From NCBI GenBank assembly GCA_020846635.1, contig JADLDO010000064.1, forward strand, positions 1 through 64,000: a DNA stretch of 64,000 nucleotides, read 5' to 3'. The DNA comes from Caldilineaceae bacterium. GTDB lineage: Bacteria; Chloroflexota; Anaerolineae; Caldilineales; Caldilineaceae. The notes below the pieces were generated by a model, which made no database searches, was not told the origin of the DNA, and saw only the letters and a list, made by a program, of their open reading frames with translations. A program made the position numbers and the translations under genes. Shown here one piece after another: positions 7,851 through 16,419 of this stretch (its first letter is position 1; the number at the start of each line of letters is the position of its first letter).

Positions 7851-10529
7851 ATGGAAGTTATTCTGACCCACGAACATACCGACTTTGACGCACTGGCTTC
7901 ATTGCTGGCGGCGTCGCTGCTCTATCCCGAAGCGTTGCCGGTCTTACCGCGCAAGCTCAACCGCAACGTGAGCAGTTTTCTTGCGCTCTATCACAACCAG
8001 TTTCCCTTTATCACCTACAAAGACCTGCCGCGCGGCCCCGTCCAGCGTGCCATCCTGGTGGACACACGCGCCGTTAATTGGGTCAAGGGCATGGACAATT
8101 CCACGCCTCAAATTATCATTGACCACCATGTAAACGAAGAGCCACTCCCATCCCACTACCAACTTTGGCATGAGCCAACCGGGGCCAATACCACGCTCCT
8201 TGTGGAACGACTGCGCGAAAACAAGGCCGACCTCACACCGCTGCATGCCACGCTGCTGGCCCTGGGCATCCATGAAGACACCGGCAGCCTCACCTACTCA
8301 TCCACCACCTATCGCGACGCCCGCGCCCTCTCCTGGGTAATGGAGCCAGAGCATGGTGTCAATCTGGATGTCCTCAACCGCTTTCTCACCCATCCCTTGA
8401 ACGAGGCACAGCGCACCCTGCTGGACACCCTCATCGATCAAAGTGAATTTGTCGAGATTGCGGGGCATACGGTGGTGATCGCCTCCGCCGACGCCGTCGA
8501 TTTTAACGACGAACTGAGCGCGCTGGCGACGCGCTTGCGCGACCTCTACGAGGCCGATGCCCTCTTTTTGGTCATCAACTTGGGGGACATCATCCAGGTC
8601 GTCGCGCGCAGCATCACCGACGAGATCAACGTAGCCGCGGTCGCAGCCGAACTAGGCGGTGGCGGACACCCCCGCGCCGCAGCCGCTCCCATCCATGATC
8701 GGGACGACATAAACGAAGTCCGTGACCAAATCATAGAGCTGCTGCATCGCTTCAGCCGCGCCGCCATTACCGTCCAAAACATCATGAGCACAGGTCGCCC
8801 CCAAACGCTCACGCCCGACATGACCATCGAAGCCGCGGCCACCCTCATGCGCCGCTACGGGCATGAAGGATTCCCTGTCTTGCGCCCGCTTGCCGATGGC
8901 AAAGAAGAATTGTTGGGCGTTTTAACCCGTCGCGAGGCAGACCGCGCCCTGAACCATGAACTAGGCAATCAGCCCGTCAGCCGCTTCATGAATACAGGGC
9001 AAATCACTGTGCGCCCCGACACGCCGGTCACAGTGCTGCGCCAACTGATGATCGAAAGCAATTGGGGCCAAATCCCTGTGGTGGACGATGAAAATCGTAT
9101 CATCGGCATTGTGACCCGCACCGACCTCATCAAACTTTGGGACGAGGCCGCGCTCCCCAGCCGCTACGCTGAGGCCGTTGCCCAAAAGCTGCAAGACTCT
9201 CTGCATCCGGTCCAGCACGCGCTGCTGCGGCTGATTGGCGAGGAAGTCAGCCTTCTCGACTACACGGTCTATATCGTGGGGGGCTTCGTGCGTGACCTGC
9301 TGCTCAACGGTCGCCAGTTGGACATGGCCGCGCTCGATATGGATATTGTGATCGAAGGCAACGCCATCGCCTTTGCACAGCGCATGCAAAACCTCTATGG
9401 CGGTCGCGTTGTGCCCCACAAACGCTTCAATACGGCCAAATGGCTGCTCGACGATCCCGATCACCCTGTCCATACACGCAAGCTCTTGGCCGATCTCCAT
9501 ACCGAAGGCGCCATTCAGAACCTCCCGGCTCATCTCGACTTTGTCACCGCGCGCACCGAGTTCTACACTGCACCCACGGTCCTGCCCACCGTGGAAGATA
9601 GCAGCATCAAACTCGATCTCCATCGTCGCGACTTTACTATCAACACCCTTGCGCTCTGCCTCAACCCAAGCCGGTGGGGTGAGCTGTTGGACTTCTATGG
9701 CGGTCTCAACGATCTCAACCAGGGGCTCATCCGCATCCTGCACAGCTTGAGCTTTGTCGATGACCCCACGCGCATCCTACGCGCAGTCCGCTATGAACAA
9801 CGTTTCGACTTTGAAATCGAGGCGCGCACCCTGGAACTCCTGCTCGATGCTGTCGAATTGCTGGATCGAGTCACACCCGCTCGTATCCGCCATGAACTCG
9901 AACGGATTCTGCAAGAAGAGCGCCCCGAAAATGCGCTAGCCCGCCTCGAGCAGTTGGGCATCTTGGCCCGTCTCGATCCCACGCTGCACTTTGACGAGGA
10001 AATGGCGCAGGGCTTTGCAGCCCTGCGCGCTGCGCGCGCTCAGGCGACCGGCGATGCTTTGATCCGCACAGAACCCATTGACCGGCTCTATTGGGGTATT
10101 TTGGTTGCACAACTGCCTGCTGCGACCCATGTGGCGCTCACCGAGCGGCTTGGATTGCGGAGTGAGACACAACGCCTCATGCGCGGCCTCGCCCAACTCC
10201 ACCATCATCTACCAGAATTGCAGTTGCCTTCTCTCGCCCCCAGCCGTGTTGTTGCCATCCTGGAGCCGGTTGACCCCGTCGCCCTGGCGCTAGCCCCCAT
10301 CCTGTACGCCGACCGGCCCCAACTCATCCACTATCTGCGCCAATATCAATCGAAGTTGCGCCATGTACATGCCGAACTGGATGGAAACGACCTCGCCAGG
10401 CTCGGCGTGCCTCGGGGCCCTTTATATTCCGAACTCCTCAAGACCCTGCGCGGCGGCAGACTCGACGGCATACTGCTCACGCGCACCGATGAGGAAGCCT
10501 TTGTCCGCACTTTCCTGCAACGGCCCTAA
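7851..10529 (+). CDS. DHH-CBS-tRNA nucleotidyltransferase fusion (CCA- or A-adding enzyme)
   Basis: Multidomain protein of 892 residues. Residues 1-300 are a DHH phosphoesterase: TDFDA (D11, D13), D71, DHH at 91-93 and the DHHA1 motif GGGGHPRA at 269-276, all intact, so hydrolase activity is likely. Two CBS domains follow (about 305-365 and 372-430), expected to bind an adenine nucleotide. The rest is a class II nucleotidyltransferase: GGFVRD at 477-482, metal-binding DMD at 496-498, RRDFTINT at 591-598, then the RNA-binding helices. The NTase adds A or CCA to tRNA 3' ends; the tRNA-Arg gene in this window lacks an encoded CCA, consistent with such a need. The same architecture is known in some other deep-branching bacteria. 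Whether it adds C as well as A cannot be told. Confidence 0.9.
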   Translation: MEVILTHEHTDFDALASLLAASLLYPEALPVLPRKLNRNVSSFLALYHNQFPFITYKDLPRGPVQRAILVDTRAVNWVKGMDNSTPQIIIDHHVNEEPLPSHYQLWHEPTGANTTLLVERLRENKADLTPLHATLLALGIHEDTGSLTYSSTTYRDARALSWVMEPEHGVNLDVLNRFLTHPLNEAQRTLLDTLIDQSEFVEIAGHTVVIASADAVDFNDELSALATRLRDLYEADALFLVINLGDIIQVVARSITDEINVAAVAAELGGGGHPRAAAAPIHDRDDINEVRDQIIELLHRFSRAAITVQNIMSTGRPQTLTPDMTIEAAATLMRRYGHEGFPVLRPLADGKEELLGVLTRREADRALNHELGNQPVSRFMNTGQITVRPDTPVTVLRQLMIESNWGQIPVVDDENRIIGIVTRTDLIKLWDEAALPSRYAEAVAQKLQDSLHPVQHALLRLIGEEVSLLDYTVYIVGGFVRDLLLNGRQLDMAALDMDIVIEGNAIAFAQRMQNLYGGRVVPHKRFNTAKWLLDDPDHPVHTRKLLADLHTEGAIQNLPAHLDFVTARTEFYTAPTVLPTVEDSSIKLDLHRRDFTINTLALCLNPSRWGELLDFYGGLNDLNQGLIRILHSLSFVDDPTRILRAVRYEQRFDFEIEARTLELLLDAVELLDRVTPARIRHELERILQEERPENALARLEQLGILARLDPTLHFDEEMAQGFAALRAARAQATGDALIRTEPIDRLYWGILVAQLPAATHVALTERLGLRSETQRLMRGLAQLHHHLPELQLPSLAPSRVVAILEPVDPVALALAPILYADRPQLIHYLRQYQSKLRHVHAELDGNDLARLGVPRGPLYSELLKTLRGGRLDGILLTRTDEEAFVRTFLQRP

Positions 10530-10795
10530 AGCAAGTGGCTGCTTTTGGGTAAGACACTCTTTTTGTGGAACACTCTCCGGTCTTCGTGTGCTTGTTTGTT
10601 CCTGGCTTTAGCTCTTTTCAGGAACTTTGCTAGAATAGATAGGGATACCGTTACGCTGAATCGCATCACCCGAATTTTACGTATTGTATTCATGATGGAA
10701 GAGTAGGAGCTTCGCAGTTACACAAAGGATGACCGGCACGCAACCCGTGGCACTCATTCTGCGCTGGCGCGGCTCCATATGATAAAGGATCACCT
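10530..10795. other. Intergenic gap with one promoter
   Basis: This 266-base gap holds an extended -10 promoter at 10628-10636 and no credible ORF. No terminator hairpin with a U-tract was found after the CCA gene. Confidence 0.5.
10628..10636 (+). promoter_or_regulatory. Extended -10 promoter of the small membrane protein/fpr operon
   Basis: TGCTAGAAT, an extended -10 element with no strong -35. It has the same TGC-plus-hexamer form as the pcm promoter. It would drive the three-gene operon starting at 10796, with a leader of roughly 150 bases. Confidence 0.45.
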
Positions 10796-11107
10796 GTGAG
10801 TTTGGCTTTGTGGCGTGACATCGCACTCGTTTGGTTAGCATTACTCTGCTTCATCGGCCTGATCGTGCCACTGGTAGTGGCCGTCTTTGCCGTCAAAGGA
10901 ATGCACGCAGCCGTAGACCACACACCACGTCTCTTGCACAAAGCTCAGGGATATTCGCGCGCGCTCCGCACCCATACGGAAACCGCCAGTGACCGCGTGA
11001 GCGAGCCTGTGATCCAGTTCCGCAGCCGCTCCACGCAAATTTCGACATTCCTTGACCGGCTGCTGCGGAGACCCGCGGCCCACTGGACGAGAGGAGAGAA
11101 AAAATGA
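10796..11107 (+). CDS. Small single-pass membrane protein, unknown
   Basis: A 103-residue protein with one strong transmembrane helix (about residues 9-34) and a basic, polar cytoplasmic tail that is probably helical. The start is GTG at 10796, preceded by a good ribosome site (AAAGGA, 6-7 bases upstream). The stop overlaps the next start in an ATGA junction, so it is translated together with the YtxH-like gene. I do not recognise a named family. The pair may form a small membrane-associated unit ahead of the ferredoxin reductase, but no function can be assigned. Confidence 0.7.
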   Translation: MSLALWRDIALVWLALLCFIGLIVPLVVAVFAVKGMHAAVDHTPRLLHKAQGYSRALRTHTETASDRVSEPVIQFRSRSTQISTFLDRLLRRPAAHWTRGEKK

Positions 11108-11313
11108 GATATCGCACCAAAGCCTTAATCATTGGTACGGCGATCGGCGCAGCAGTCGGTGCCATCCTCGCCCTAACATCATCAGATGGCTATGACGAGG
11201 CCAGCAGCGCAGAAAATCCAATCGCCGCGCTCGGTCCCGGTGATTATTTTCAACTGGGTATCAGTATTCTGACGCTCGCGCGTCAGTTTGGAAGCATGCT
11301 AAAGCGGGTTTAA
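11104..11313 (+). CDS. Small YtxH-like membrane protein
   Basis: A 69-residue protein whose first 25 residues form a glycine/alanine-rich membrane helix (ALIIGTAIGAAVGAILAL), as in the YtxH family, followed by a short polar region and an amphipathic C-terminus. The start codon overlaps the previous stop and has a strong purine-rich ribosome site (GAGAGGAGAG). It sits 21 bases before the ferredoxin-NADP reductase gene, so the three genes are probably one transcript. YtxH proteins are stress-linked in Bacillus, but similarity here is limited to the helix type. Confidence 0.6.
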   Translation: MRYRTKALIIGTAIGAAVGAILALTSSDGYDEASSAENPIAALGPGDYFQLGISILTLARQFGSMLKRV

Positions 11314-11334
11314 CGAGTTATATAGGAGAACAAC

Positions 11335-12750
11335 GTGACATCACTTCTCGGCAACGGCGCACGAACGTTGAATGTCGCCATCGTTGGCGCAGGACCCTCT
11401 GGTTTCTACGCTGCAGGGAGTCTCTTTTCACAAAAATTGGTAAACGTCCGCGTTGATATGTTTGATCGCCTCCCCAACCCCTTTGGTCTCGTCCGCAACG
11501 GTGTGGCCCCAGACCATCAAAAGATCAAGTCCGTCACCAAAGTATACGAACGCACAGCGTCCGATCCTCGGTTCCGCCTCTTCGGCCATGTCAACTTTGG
11601 CACCGATCTCACACGCGACGACCTACACCAATATTATGACGCGATCATCTACGCCGTGGGCGCCCAAGCGGACCGGCGACTCAATATCCCAGGAGAAGAT
11701 CTCACAGGCAGTCTCTCCGCAACGGAGTTCGTGGCCTGGTACAACGGCCACCCCGGCTATGTAGACCTTGATATTGACCTGCATACCGACAATGTTGTCG
11801 TCGTCGGCGTGGGCAACGTCGCCATTGATGTTGCTCGTATTCTTGCCAAAACGGTAGATGAACTCAAAACCACCGACATTGCGGATCATGCTCTGGAGAC
11901 GCTAGCCGCCAGCCAGGTGAAGAATATCTTCATTCTCTCGCGTCGCGGGCCGGCCCAAGTCAAGTTTACCAATGCGGAAATCAAGGAATTCGGCGACCTC
12001 GCTGATGCCGAGCCCGTGGTTGCTGCCGCAGAGTTGGAACTGGATCCCCACAGCGCCCAGGAAATCGCCAACGACAGAGAGGCGCAGCGCAATCTTGAAA
12101 TCTTACGTGAATACGCAACTCGGCCCTTGCAGGGCAAAAAGCGCCAGATACACTTTCGCTTCTTAGTTTCGCCCAAAGAAATCCTAGACGACGGCAGTGG
12201 CCATGTCGGCGCGGTACGCATCGAGCATAACGAGCTACGCGCTACTGCCGATGGCTATCTCAACGCCCACGGCACAGGCGAGACCTTTATCCTCCCGACT
12301 GGCCTTGTGCTGCGCTCCGTTGGCTATATGGGTGTCGCCCTTCCCGAAGTGCCGCACGATGAGCGCACAGGCATCATCAGCAACGTCGATGGACGAGTCG
12401 TCGATCGGGCGACAGGCACTCCCGTCATGGGCGAATATGTCGTCGGCTGGGCCAAACGCGGGCCAACCGGTGTCATCGGCACCAACAAGCCCGACGCCGC
12501 CGAAACAGTCGAGATGATCCTCGCCGACCTGCCCAACTTGCCGACCGCGCCCAACTCCGACCCTGCGGCCATCGAGACGCTGCTCCAATCACGCGGACTG
12601 AACTACGTCACCATCGAAGGCTGGCGTGTTCTCGACCGCATTGAAACCATGCGCGGCAGCGACACAGGCCGCCCGCGTGTCAAGATCACAAGCATCGAAG
12701 AAATGCTCCAAGCCATTGAAGAAGCCGCCCGCGAAAGCATTCCCGGCTAA
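11335..12750 (+). CDS. Ferredoxin/adrenodoxin-NADP reductase (FprA type)
   Basis: FAD- and NADP-binding flavoprotein of 471 residues of the adrenodoxin reductase/FprA family. The FAD motif is VAIVGAGPSGFYAA near residue 15, followed by the family signature PFGLVRNGVAPDH and the NADP motif VVGVGNVAIDVARIL. The C-terminal GWAKRGPTGVIGTNKPDA closes the FAD site. It shuttles electrons between NADPH and ferredoxin-like partners. The start is GTG at 11335 with GGAGAA upstream. It is the last gene of the operon and is followed by a classical terminator. No ferredoxin or P450 partner is in the window. Confidence 0.9.
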   Translation: MTSLLGNGARTLNVAIVGAGPSGFYAAGSLFSQKLVNVRVDMFDRLPNPFGLVRNGVAPDHQKIKSVTKVYERTASDPRFRLFGHVNFGTDLTRDDLHQYYDAIIYAVGAQADRRLNIPGEDLTGSLSATEFVAWYNGHPGYVDLDIDLHTDNVVVVGVGNVAIDVARILAKTVDELKTTDIADHALETLAASQVKNIFILSRRGPAQVKFTNAEIKEFGDLADAEPVVAAAELELDPHSAQEIANDREAQRNLEILREYATRPLQGKKRQIHFRFLVSPKEILDDGSGHVGAVRIEHNELRATADGYLNAHGTGETFILPTGLVLRSVGYMGVALPEVPHDERTGIISNVDGRVVDRATGTPVMGEYVVGWAKRGPTGVIGTNKPDAAETVEMILADLPNLPTAPNSDPAAIETLLQSRGLNYVTIEGWRVLDRIETMRGSDTGRPRVKITSIEEMLQAIEEAARESIPG

Positions 12751-12778
12751 GGTTTTCTACGCACATGCATCTATACCA

Positions 12779-12816
12779 CTCTCCCGGAAGCTCAGAAGCC
12801 TCCGGGAGAGTTTTCT
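12779..12816 (+). terminator. Intrinsic terminator after the FprA-type reductase
   Basis: CTCTCCCGGA at 12779-12788 pairs with TCCGGGAGAG at 12801-12810, a perfect 10-base stem, followed by TTTTCT. It ends the plus-strand operon and also lies just past the stop of the convergent DsbA gene. Its core is nearly the same as the terminator at 40624. Confidence 0.85.
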
Positions 12817-12832
12817 CTACAAACTCTTTAGA

Positions 12833-13453
12833 CTACGCCCCTTCCTCTACCAATTCCGCCAATACTTGTTCCGTCGCCTGCACTAACACCGGATAGGGTT
12901 GCGCCCCTGAGATCAAGTAGCGGTTGTCAAAGACCAGGGCAGGCACGCCGTTGAGACCATATTGCCGCGCCTGGTCAACATCAAGTTGCACCTGCTCATC
13001 ATATTGGGGGTCATCCAACGCCGCGAGATACGCCTCCCGCTCCAACCCCACCGATACCGCCAAATCACCCAGAACCGAACGATCGCCAATATCCATCGCG
13101 TGAATCCAATACGCGTACATCAGCGCGTGGTGATAGGCTTTACCAACGCCTTGAGCCTCGGCAAACTTCGCCCCCACCAACGCCGGTCGGCTATCAATGC
13201 CAAAAGGCCCTTGATTCAATTCCAGCCCATATTGTTCACGCGCCATCGCATAGAGGCGCGGCTTATTCTCCTCAATCCGCGCCCGGTACTCCGCCGACAT
13301 AGGCGGCGAACCCTTCGGACGCAGTTCATACGAATGCCATTGCACATCAACAGGGTGCGAGCCTTCCAACTTTTCCAAACTAGAGGAAGCCAAGAAGCAC
13401 CACGGACAATTGTAATCGGACCAGACATCGATCCGCACACGCGGTTCAGTCAC
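12833..13453 (-). CDS. DsbA family oxidoreductase, FrnE-like
   Basis: Thioredoxin-fold protein of about 206 residues from the FrnE/2-hydroxychromene-2-carboxylate isomerase-like group. The redox motif is CPWC in DVWSDYNCPWCF near the N-terminus, and the cis-proline region is LNGVPALVFDNRYLISGAQ, which is typical for FrnE. There is no signal peptide, so it acts as a cytosolic dithiol-disulfide oxidoreductase or isomerase. The start is GTG at 13453 because GGAGAA sits 6-9 bases upstream; the open frame continues to 13501 without such support. It is a single gene, convergent with the reductase operon. Confidence 0.82.
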   Translation of the reverse strand: MTEPRVRIDVWSDYNCPWCFLASSSLEKLEGSHPVDVQWHSYELRPKGSPPMSAEYRARIEENKPRLYAMAREQYGLELNQGPFGIDSRPALVGAKFAEAQGVGKAYHHALMYAYWIHAMDIGDRSVLGDLAVSVGLEREAYLAALDDPQYDEQVQLDVDQARQYGLNGVPALVFDNRYLISGAQPYPVLVQATEQVLAELVEEGA

Positions 13454-13578
13454 GCACAGTTCTCCTTCTCGCGTCAAGAAACACACACTCGCGAAACACA
13501 CAGCGGCAATGACGGCTGCCTACATCTACAGCCGAGATTACCCCTCCCCAATGTCCCTGTCAAACCAAAGCCTACACC

Positions 13579-13618
13579 AAAAGCAACAACGCCTGGGCGG
13601 GCTACCCAAGCGTTGTTG
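13579..13618 (-). terminator. Intrinsic terminator of tRNA-Arg
   Basis: On the minus strand CAACAACGCTTGGG pairs with CCCAGGCGTTGTTG over 14 bases (one G-U), loop of 7, and is followed by CTTTTGG. It begins 20 bases after the tRNA 3' end, so it should end the tRNA transcript. Confidence 0.7.
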
Positions 13619-13637
13619 ACTAATCATACAGTTCAAG

Positions 13638-13711
13638 TAGCCCCGGTGTGATTCGAACACACGACCATCCGCTTAGAAGGCGGACGCTCTATCCGGCTGA
13701 GCTACGGGGCC
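13638..13711 (-). tRNA. tRNA-Arg(TCT)
   Basis: A complete cloverleaf reads on the minus strand: acceptor stem GGCCCCG against CGGGGCT (one G-U pair), D-arm GCTCAGCCGGATAGAGC, anticodon stem TCCGC/GCGGA with loop CTTCTAA, and T-arm GTGTG-TTCGAAT-CACAC. The anticodon TCT reads AGA/AGG codons. The discriminator is A and the CCA end is not encoded. It is a single tRNA with its own -10 and terminator. Confidence 0.95.
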
Positions 13712-13735
13712 TCATACGATGCCTTACGTTGCGAT

Positions 13736-13741
13736 ATTATA
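13736..13741 (-). promoter_or_regulatory. -10 element of tRNA-Arg
   Basis: The minus strand reads TATAAT, a perfect -10 hexamer, 24 bases upstream of the mature tRNA 5' end. The -35 is weak. RNase P would remove a leader of roughly 18 bases. Confidence 0.6.
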
Positions 13742-13780
13742 CCCGATATTCGGACAGGGCGGAACATTGGACAGGGCAGA

Positions 13781-13798
13781 CTGCACACATTTGTGCAG
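13781..13798. repeat. Inverted repeat CTGCACA-CATT-TGTGCAG
   Basis: Exact 7-base arms with a 4-base centre. It lies upstream of the tRNA promoter and about 125 bases upstream of the SDR promoter, and could be a regulator binding site. A further partial copy (GTGCAGA) follows at about 13800. Confidence 0.35.
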
Positions 13799-13923
13799 AG
13801 TGCAGATTTCGCTACAATCAGCAAGCGTAGCGGCAATCTCCAGAAAGAGTAGCGCTGCCAATTCGGCATTCGCATCGGGAGCCCTTGACGTGACTGCCTC
13901 GTCATTTACCCTCGACTTCTGTG

Positions 13924-13951
13924 TTGATTTCGGTGCCTGCAAGTATACTAT
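13924..13951 (+). promoter_or_regulatory. Promoter of the SDR gene
   Basis: TTGATT (-35), a 16-base spacer and TACTAT (-10). It predicts a leader of about 55 bases before the ATG at 14013. Confidence 0.55.
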
Positions 13952-14012
13952 ATCCGTCAACATCACGACTCCTTGCTTACTTAGCAAAATTCTTGCCTAG
14001 AGAAGAGAGGCT

Positions 14013-14762
14013 ATGCACAACGAACCACAAATCCTCATTGTCACAGGTGGTGGTCGCGGCATAGGCGCAGCAGTTGTCCGCCAAGCTGTACAAAAAGGCT
14101 ATGCCGTCTGTTTTAGCTACGCCCAAAACAGTGATGCGGCACACCACTTAGTCCAAGAGTTGCAGGGGGAAGGTCATCAAGTCATCGCAGTCCGTGGCGA
14201 CGTGGCCGATCCCGATGCAGTGTGCCACCTCTTTGAGCAAGCCGAACGCAAACTGGGCCTGGTCACCGCTCTTGTCAACAATGCAGGGATCACAGGCCGC
14301 ATCGGTCTCTTTCAAGATGCCGAACTTGCAACCTTGCGCCGCGTGCTCGATGTCAACGTGCTGGGCACAATGTTGTGCGCGCAGGAAGCCATACGCCGTT
14401 GGAACAAGCGGGACGCTATCGGACGGATGGTCAATATCTCATCCGCTGCTGCCACATTGGGCGCGGCCAACGAGTATGTTCACTACGCCGCCACCAAAGC
14501 AGCGGTCGAAGCCTTCACAGTTGGCCTTGCTCGCGAACTTGCTGCCACAGGCACACGCATCAACGCCGTATCGCCCGGTACCGTCTATACCGATATTCAT
14601 GCCGCCGCCGGCGAGCCGGATCGTCCCAAACGTGTGGTTTCACGCATCCCTATGGCCCGCATCGGTGAGGCTGACGAGATCGCCAACGCCGTCCTCTGGC
14701 TGCTCTCCGATGAGGCATCCTACATCACGGGGACTGTTCTGCGTGTGTCAGGCGGCCTATAG
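14013..14762 (+). CDS. Short-chain dehydrogenase/reductase, FabG-like
   Basis: Classical SDR of 249 residues. The cofactor motif is VTGGGRGIGAA at the N-terminus, NNAG follows, the catalytic serine is in NISSAAATLG and the catalytic YxxxK is YAATK. The C-terminal IANAVLWLLSDEASYITG is standard. Glycine-rich motif and length match FabG-type 3-oxoacyl reductases and sugar dehydrogenases, so the exact substrate is open. The ribosome site AGAGAGG precedes the ATG. The following gcvT gene has its own promoter, so the two need not be linked in function. Confidence 0.82.
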   Translation: MHNEPQILIVTGGGRGIGAAVVRQAVQKGYAVCFSYAQNSDAAHHLVQELQGEGHQVIAVRGDVADPDAVCHLFEQAERKLGLVTALVNNAGITGRIGLFQDAELATLRRVLDVNVLGTMLCAQEAIRRWNKRDAIGRMVNISSAAATLGAANEYVHYAATKAAVEAFTVGLARELAATGTRINAVSPGTVYTDIHAAAGEPDRPKRVVSRIPMARIGEADEIANAVLWLLSDEASYITGTVLRVSGGL

Positions 14763-14806
14763 GACGATGAATACCGATCATCCACCCTCCATGCAGCCCC
14801 TTTGCT

Positions 14807-14836
14807 TTGCCAACTCCTACCCGCAGAGGGTATACT
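14807..14836 (+). promoter_or_regulatory. Promoter of gcvT-gcvH
   Basis: TTGCCA, an 18-base spacer and TATACT. It lies between the SDR stop and the gcvT start, with a leader of about 45 bases. Its position argues against the longer upstream starts of the gcvT frame. No glycine riboswitch fits in so short a leader. Confidence 0.6.
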
Positions 14837-14889
14837 GGCCTCAAGATCGACCAGGCTCAACCTGCCGCTGCACGCTGGAAGGAATGGCA

Positions 14890-15981
14890 ATGCCCCGCAC
14901 CGCGCTCTATGATGCCCATGTTGCCCTAGGCGGGCGCATGGTAGAATTTGCAGGATGGGAACTCCCTGTCCAGTATCCCACCGGCCCCACCGCAGAACAT
15001 CATGCCGTACGCACCGCTGCCGGGCTCTTTGACATTGATCACATGGGACAGTTCGAGGTGCGCGGTCCCGACGCCGAACCCTTCTTGCAGCTGATCCAAA
15101 GCTGGGACATCAACCGCATGGCCCAACAAGAGGCCCACTACGGTTTGCTTACCTATGCTGACGGCACGATTGTCGATGACATCTTTCTCTATCGACTCCC
15201 CGAACGCTGGCTAGTCATCGTCAACGCCGGCAATCGCGCCAAAGATATGGCGTGGATGCAGGCGCATGTCCACGATTTCGATGTTTCGCTGCTCGACGTG
15301 TCCGACGATCTCTATATGCTGGCGTTGCAAGGCCCCAAAGCAGAGGCCATTCTCCAGCCCCACACGCCGGACGACCTCAGCCAACTAGCGACACGCCACG
15401 CGCTCGAAACGACCCTTCTCAACCAGCCCACGATTATTGGGCGCACCGGCTACACAGGCGAAGATGGCTTCGAACTCTATGTACCCGAAACTGCGGCTGC
15501 CGCCATTTGGGATGCCCTGCTGGAGGGTGGCAAAAAGGATGGCCTGCTGCCTTGCGGGCTTGCGGCGCGCGACAGCCTGCGCTTTGAGGCCGCCATGCCC
15601 CTCTATGGTCACGAAATCGACGCCAACACTAACCCGCTCGAAGCGCGCCTGGGCTGGACAATCTCGTGGAATAAAGAGTTCATCGGGCGTCAGGCTCTGC
15701 TCAAAACCAAGCTCGAACAGCCCCAACGTCTACTCATCGGCTTCGAAATGATCGACCGCGCCGTCCCGCGCGAACACTATCCAATCGCCGTCAACAACCA
15801 AATCGTGGGCCATGTCACGACCGGTATGAAAAGCCCCACGCTCGATAAGTTCCTCGGCTTGGGCTATGTGCCTCGCCAACTCAGCGCGCTGGGTACAGAG
15901 ATTGAGATCCTGATCCGCGACGTGCCCAAACGTGCTAAGATCGTCAAGCGCCCATTTTACGCGCCGCGCTACAAGAAGTAA
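14890..15981 (+). CDS. gcvT: Glycine cleavage system T protein (aminomethyltransferase)
   Basis: Tetrahydrofolate-dependent T protein, 363 residues, normal length. It takes the aminomethyl group from the lipoyl arm of GcvH and releases ammonia and methylene-THF. Family motifs are FDIDHMGQFEVRGPDA, GYTGEDGFELY and the folate-site ARDSLRFEAAMPLYGHEID. The start is set at ATG 14890 since GGAAGGA lies 6 bases upstream; an ATG at 14884 is too close to it. The frame is open far upstream through the SDR gene, but that is a shadow. gcvH follows after 36 bases; gcvP is not in the window. Confidence 0.93.
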   Translation: MPRTALYDAHVALGGRMVEFAGWELPVQYPTGPTAEHHAVRTAAGLFDIDHMGQFEVRGPDAEPFLQLIQSWDINRMAQQEAHYGLLTYADGTIVDDIFLYRLPERWLVIVNAGNRAKDMAWMQAHVHDFDVSLLDVSDDLYMLALQGPKAEAILQPHTPDDLSQLATRHALETTLLNQPTIIGRTGYTGEDGFELYVPETAAAAIWDALLEGGKKDGLLPCGLAARDSLRFEAAMPLYGHEIDANTNPLEARLGWTISWNKEFIGRQALLKTKLEQPQRLLIGFEMIDRAVPREHYPIAVNNQIVGHVTTGMKSPTLDKFLGLGYVPRQLSALGTEIEILIRDVPKRAKIVKRPFYAPRYKK

Positions 15982-16017
15982 CGATGAACGTGCAATCCAT
16001 CTTACAGGAGTCAAGGA

Positions 16018-16419
16018 ATGGCTAGCTTCAAACTGGACGACAACGCCAAATATGCCGAAACCCACGAATGGGTACGCATCGAAGACGGGGTGGCCTTTGT
16101 AGGCATTAGCGATGCAGCCCAAGATATGCTCAGCGATATTGTCTATGTAGATCTGCCCGAAGAAGGCACAGCGGTCACGGCAGGAACGGAAATCGCCACC
16201 GTTGAATCGGTCAAAGCCGCCGAAGATATCATTGCGCCCATCAGCGGCGTGATCGTCGAAGTCAACCACGCGCTCGAGTCCACGCCAGAGATTGTTAACG
16301 AACGCCCATACTCCGCTTGGTTCTTCAAGATTCAGCCCTCCGAATCGGTAGAGAAAGAACTGGCAGCCTTGATGTCACCCAGTGATTACGACAAATTCGT
16401 CGCAGAGTCAAGCCACTAA
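16018..16419 (+). CDS. gcvH: Glycine cleavage system H protein
   Basis: Lipoyl carrier protein of 133 residues that shuttles the aminomethyl group between the P, T and L proteins. The lipoylated lysine is K66 in ESVKAAEDI. HEWVRIEDGVAFVGISDAAQ and the C-terminal NERPYSAWFFKI are family hallmarks. A strong ribosome site (CAGGAGTCAAGGA) precedes the ATG. It is in one operon with gcvT and relies on the lipoyl synthase encoded at 25.9 kb, though lipoyl transfer enzymes are not seen here. Confidence 0.95.
   Translation: MASFKLDDNAKYAETHEWVRIEDGVAFVGISDAAQDMLSDIVYVDLPEEGTAVTAGTEIATVESVKAAEDIIAPISGVIVEVNHALESTPEIVNERPYSAWFFKIQPSESVEKELAALMSPSDYDKFVAESSH

Larger units (their letters stand above)
13712..14012. 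other. Divergent control region between tRNA-Arg and the SDR gene
   Basis: The 301-base gap holds the tRNA promoter near 13736, the SDR promoter near 13924 and an inverted repeat at 13781-13798. GGACAGGGC is directly repeated at 13752-13760 and 13769-13777. No credible gene was seen in it. Confidence 0.5.

Noticed and set aside
14194..14889. Open frame extending gcvT upstream through the SDR gene
   Set aside because: It overlaps a clear SDR gene in another frame, and the gcvT promoter at 14807-14836 lies inside it.
14763..14889. Glycine riboswitch before gcvT
   Set aside because: The leader after the promoter is only about 45 bases, too short, and no riboswitch-like helices were seen.
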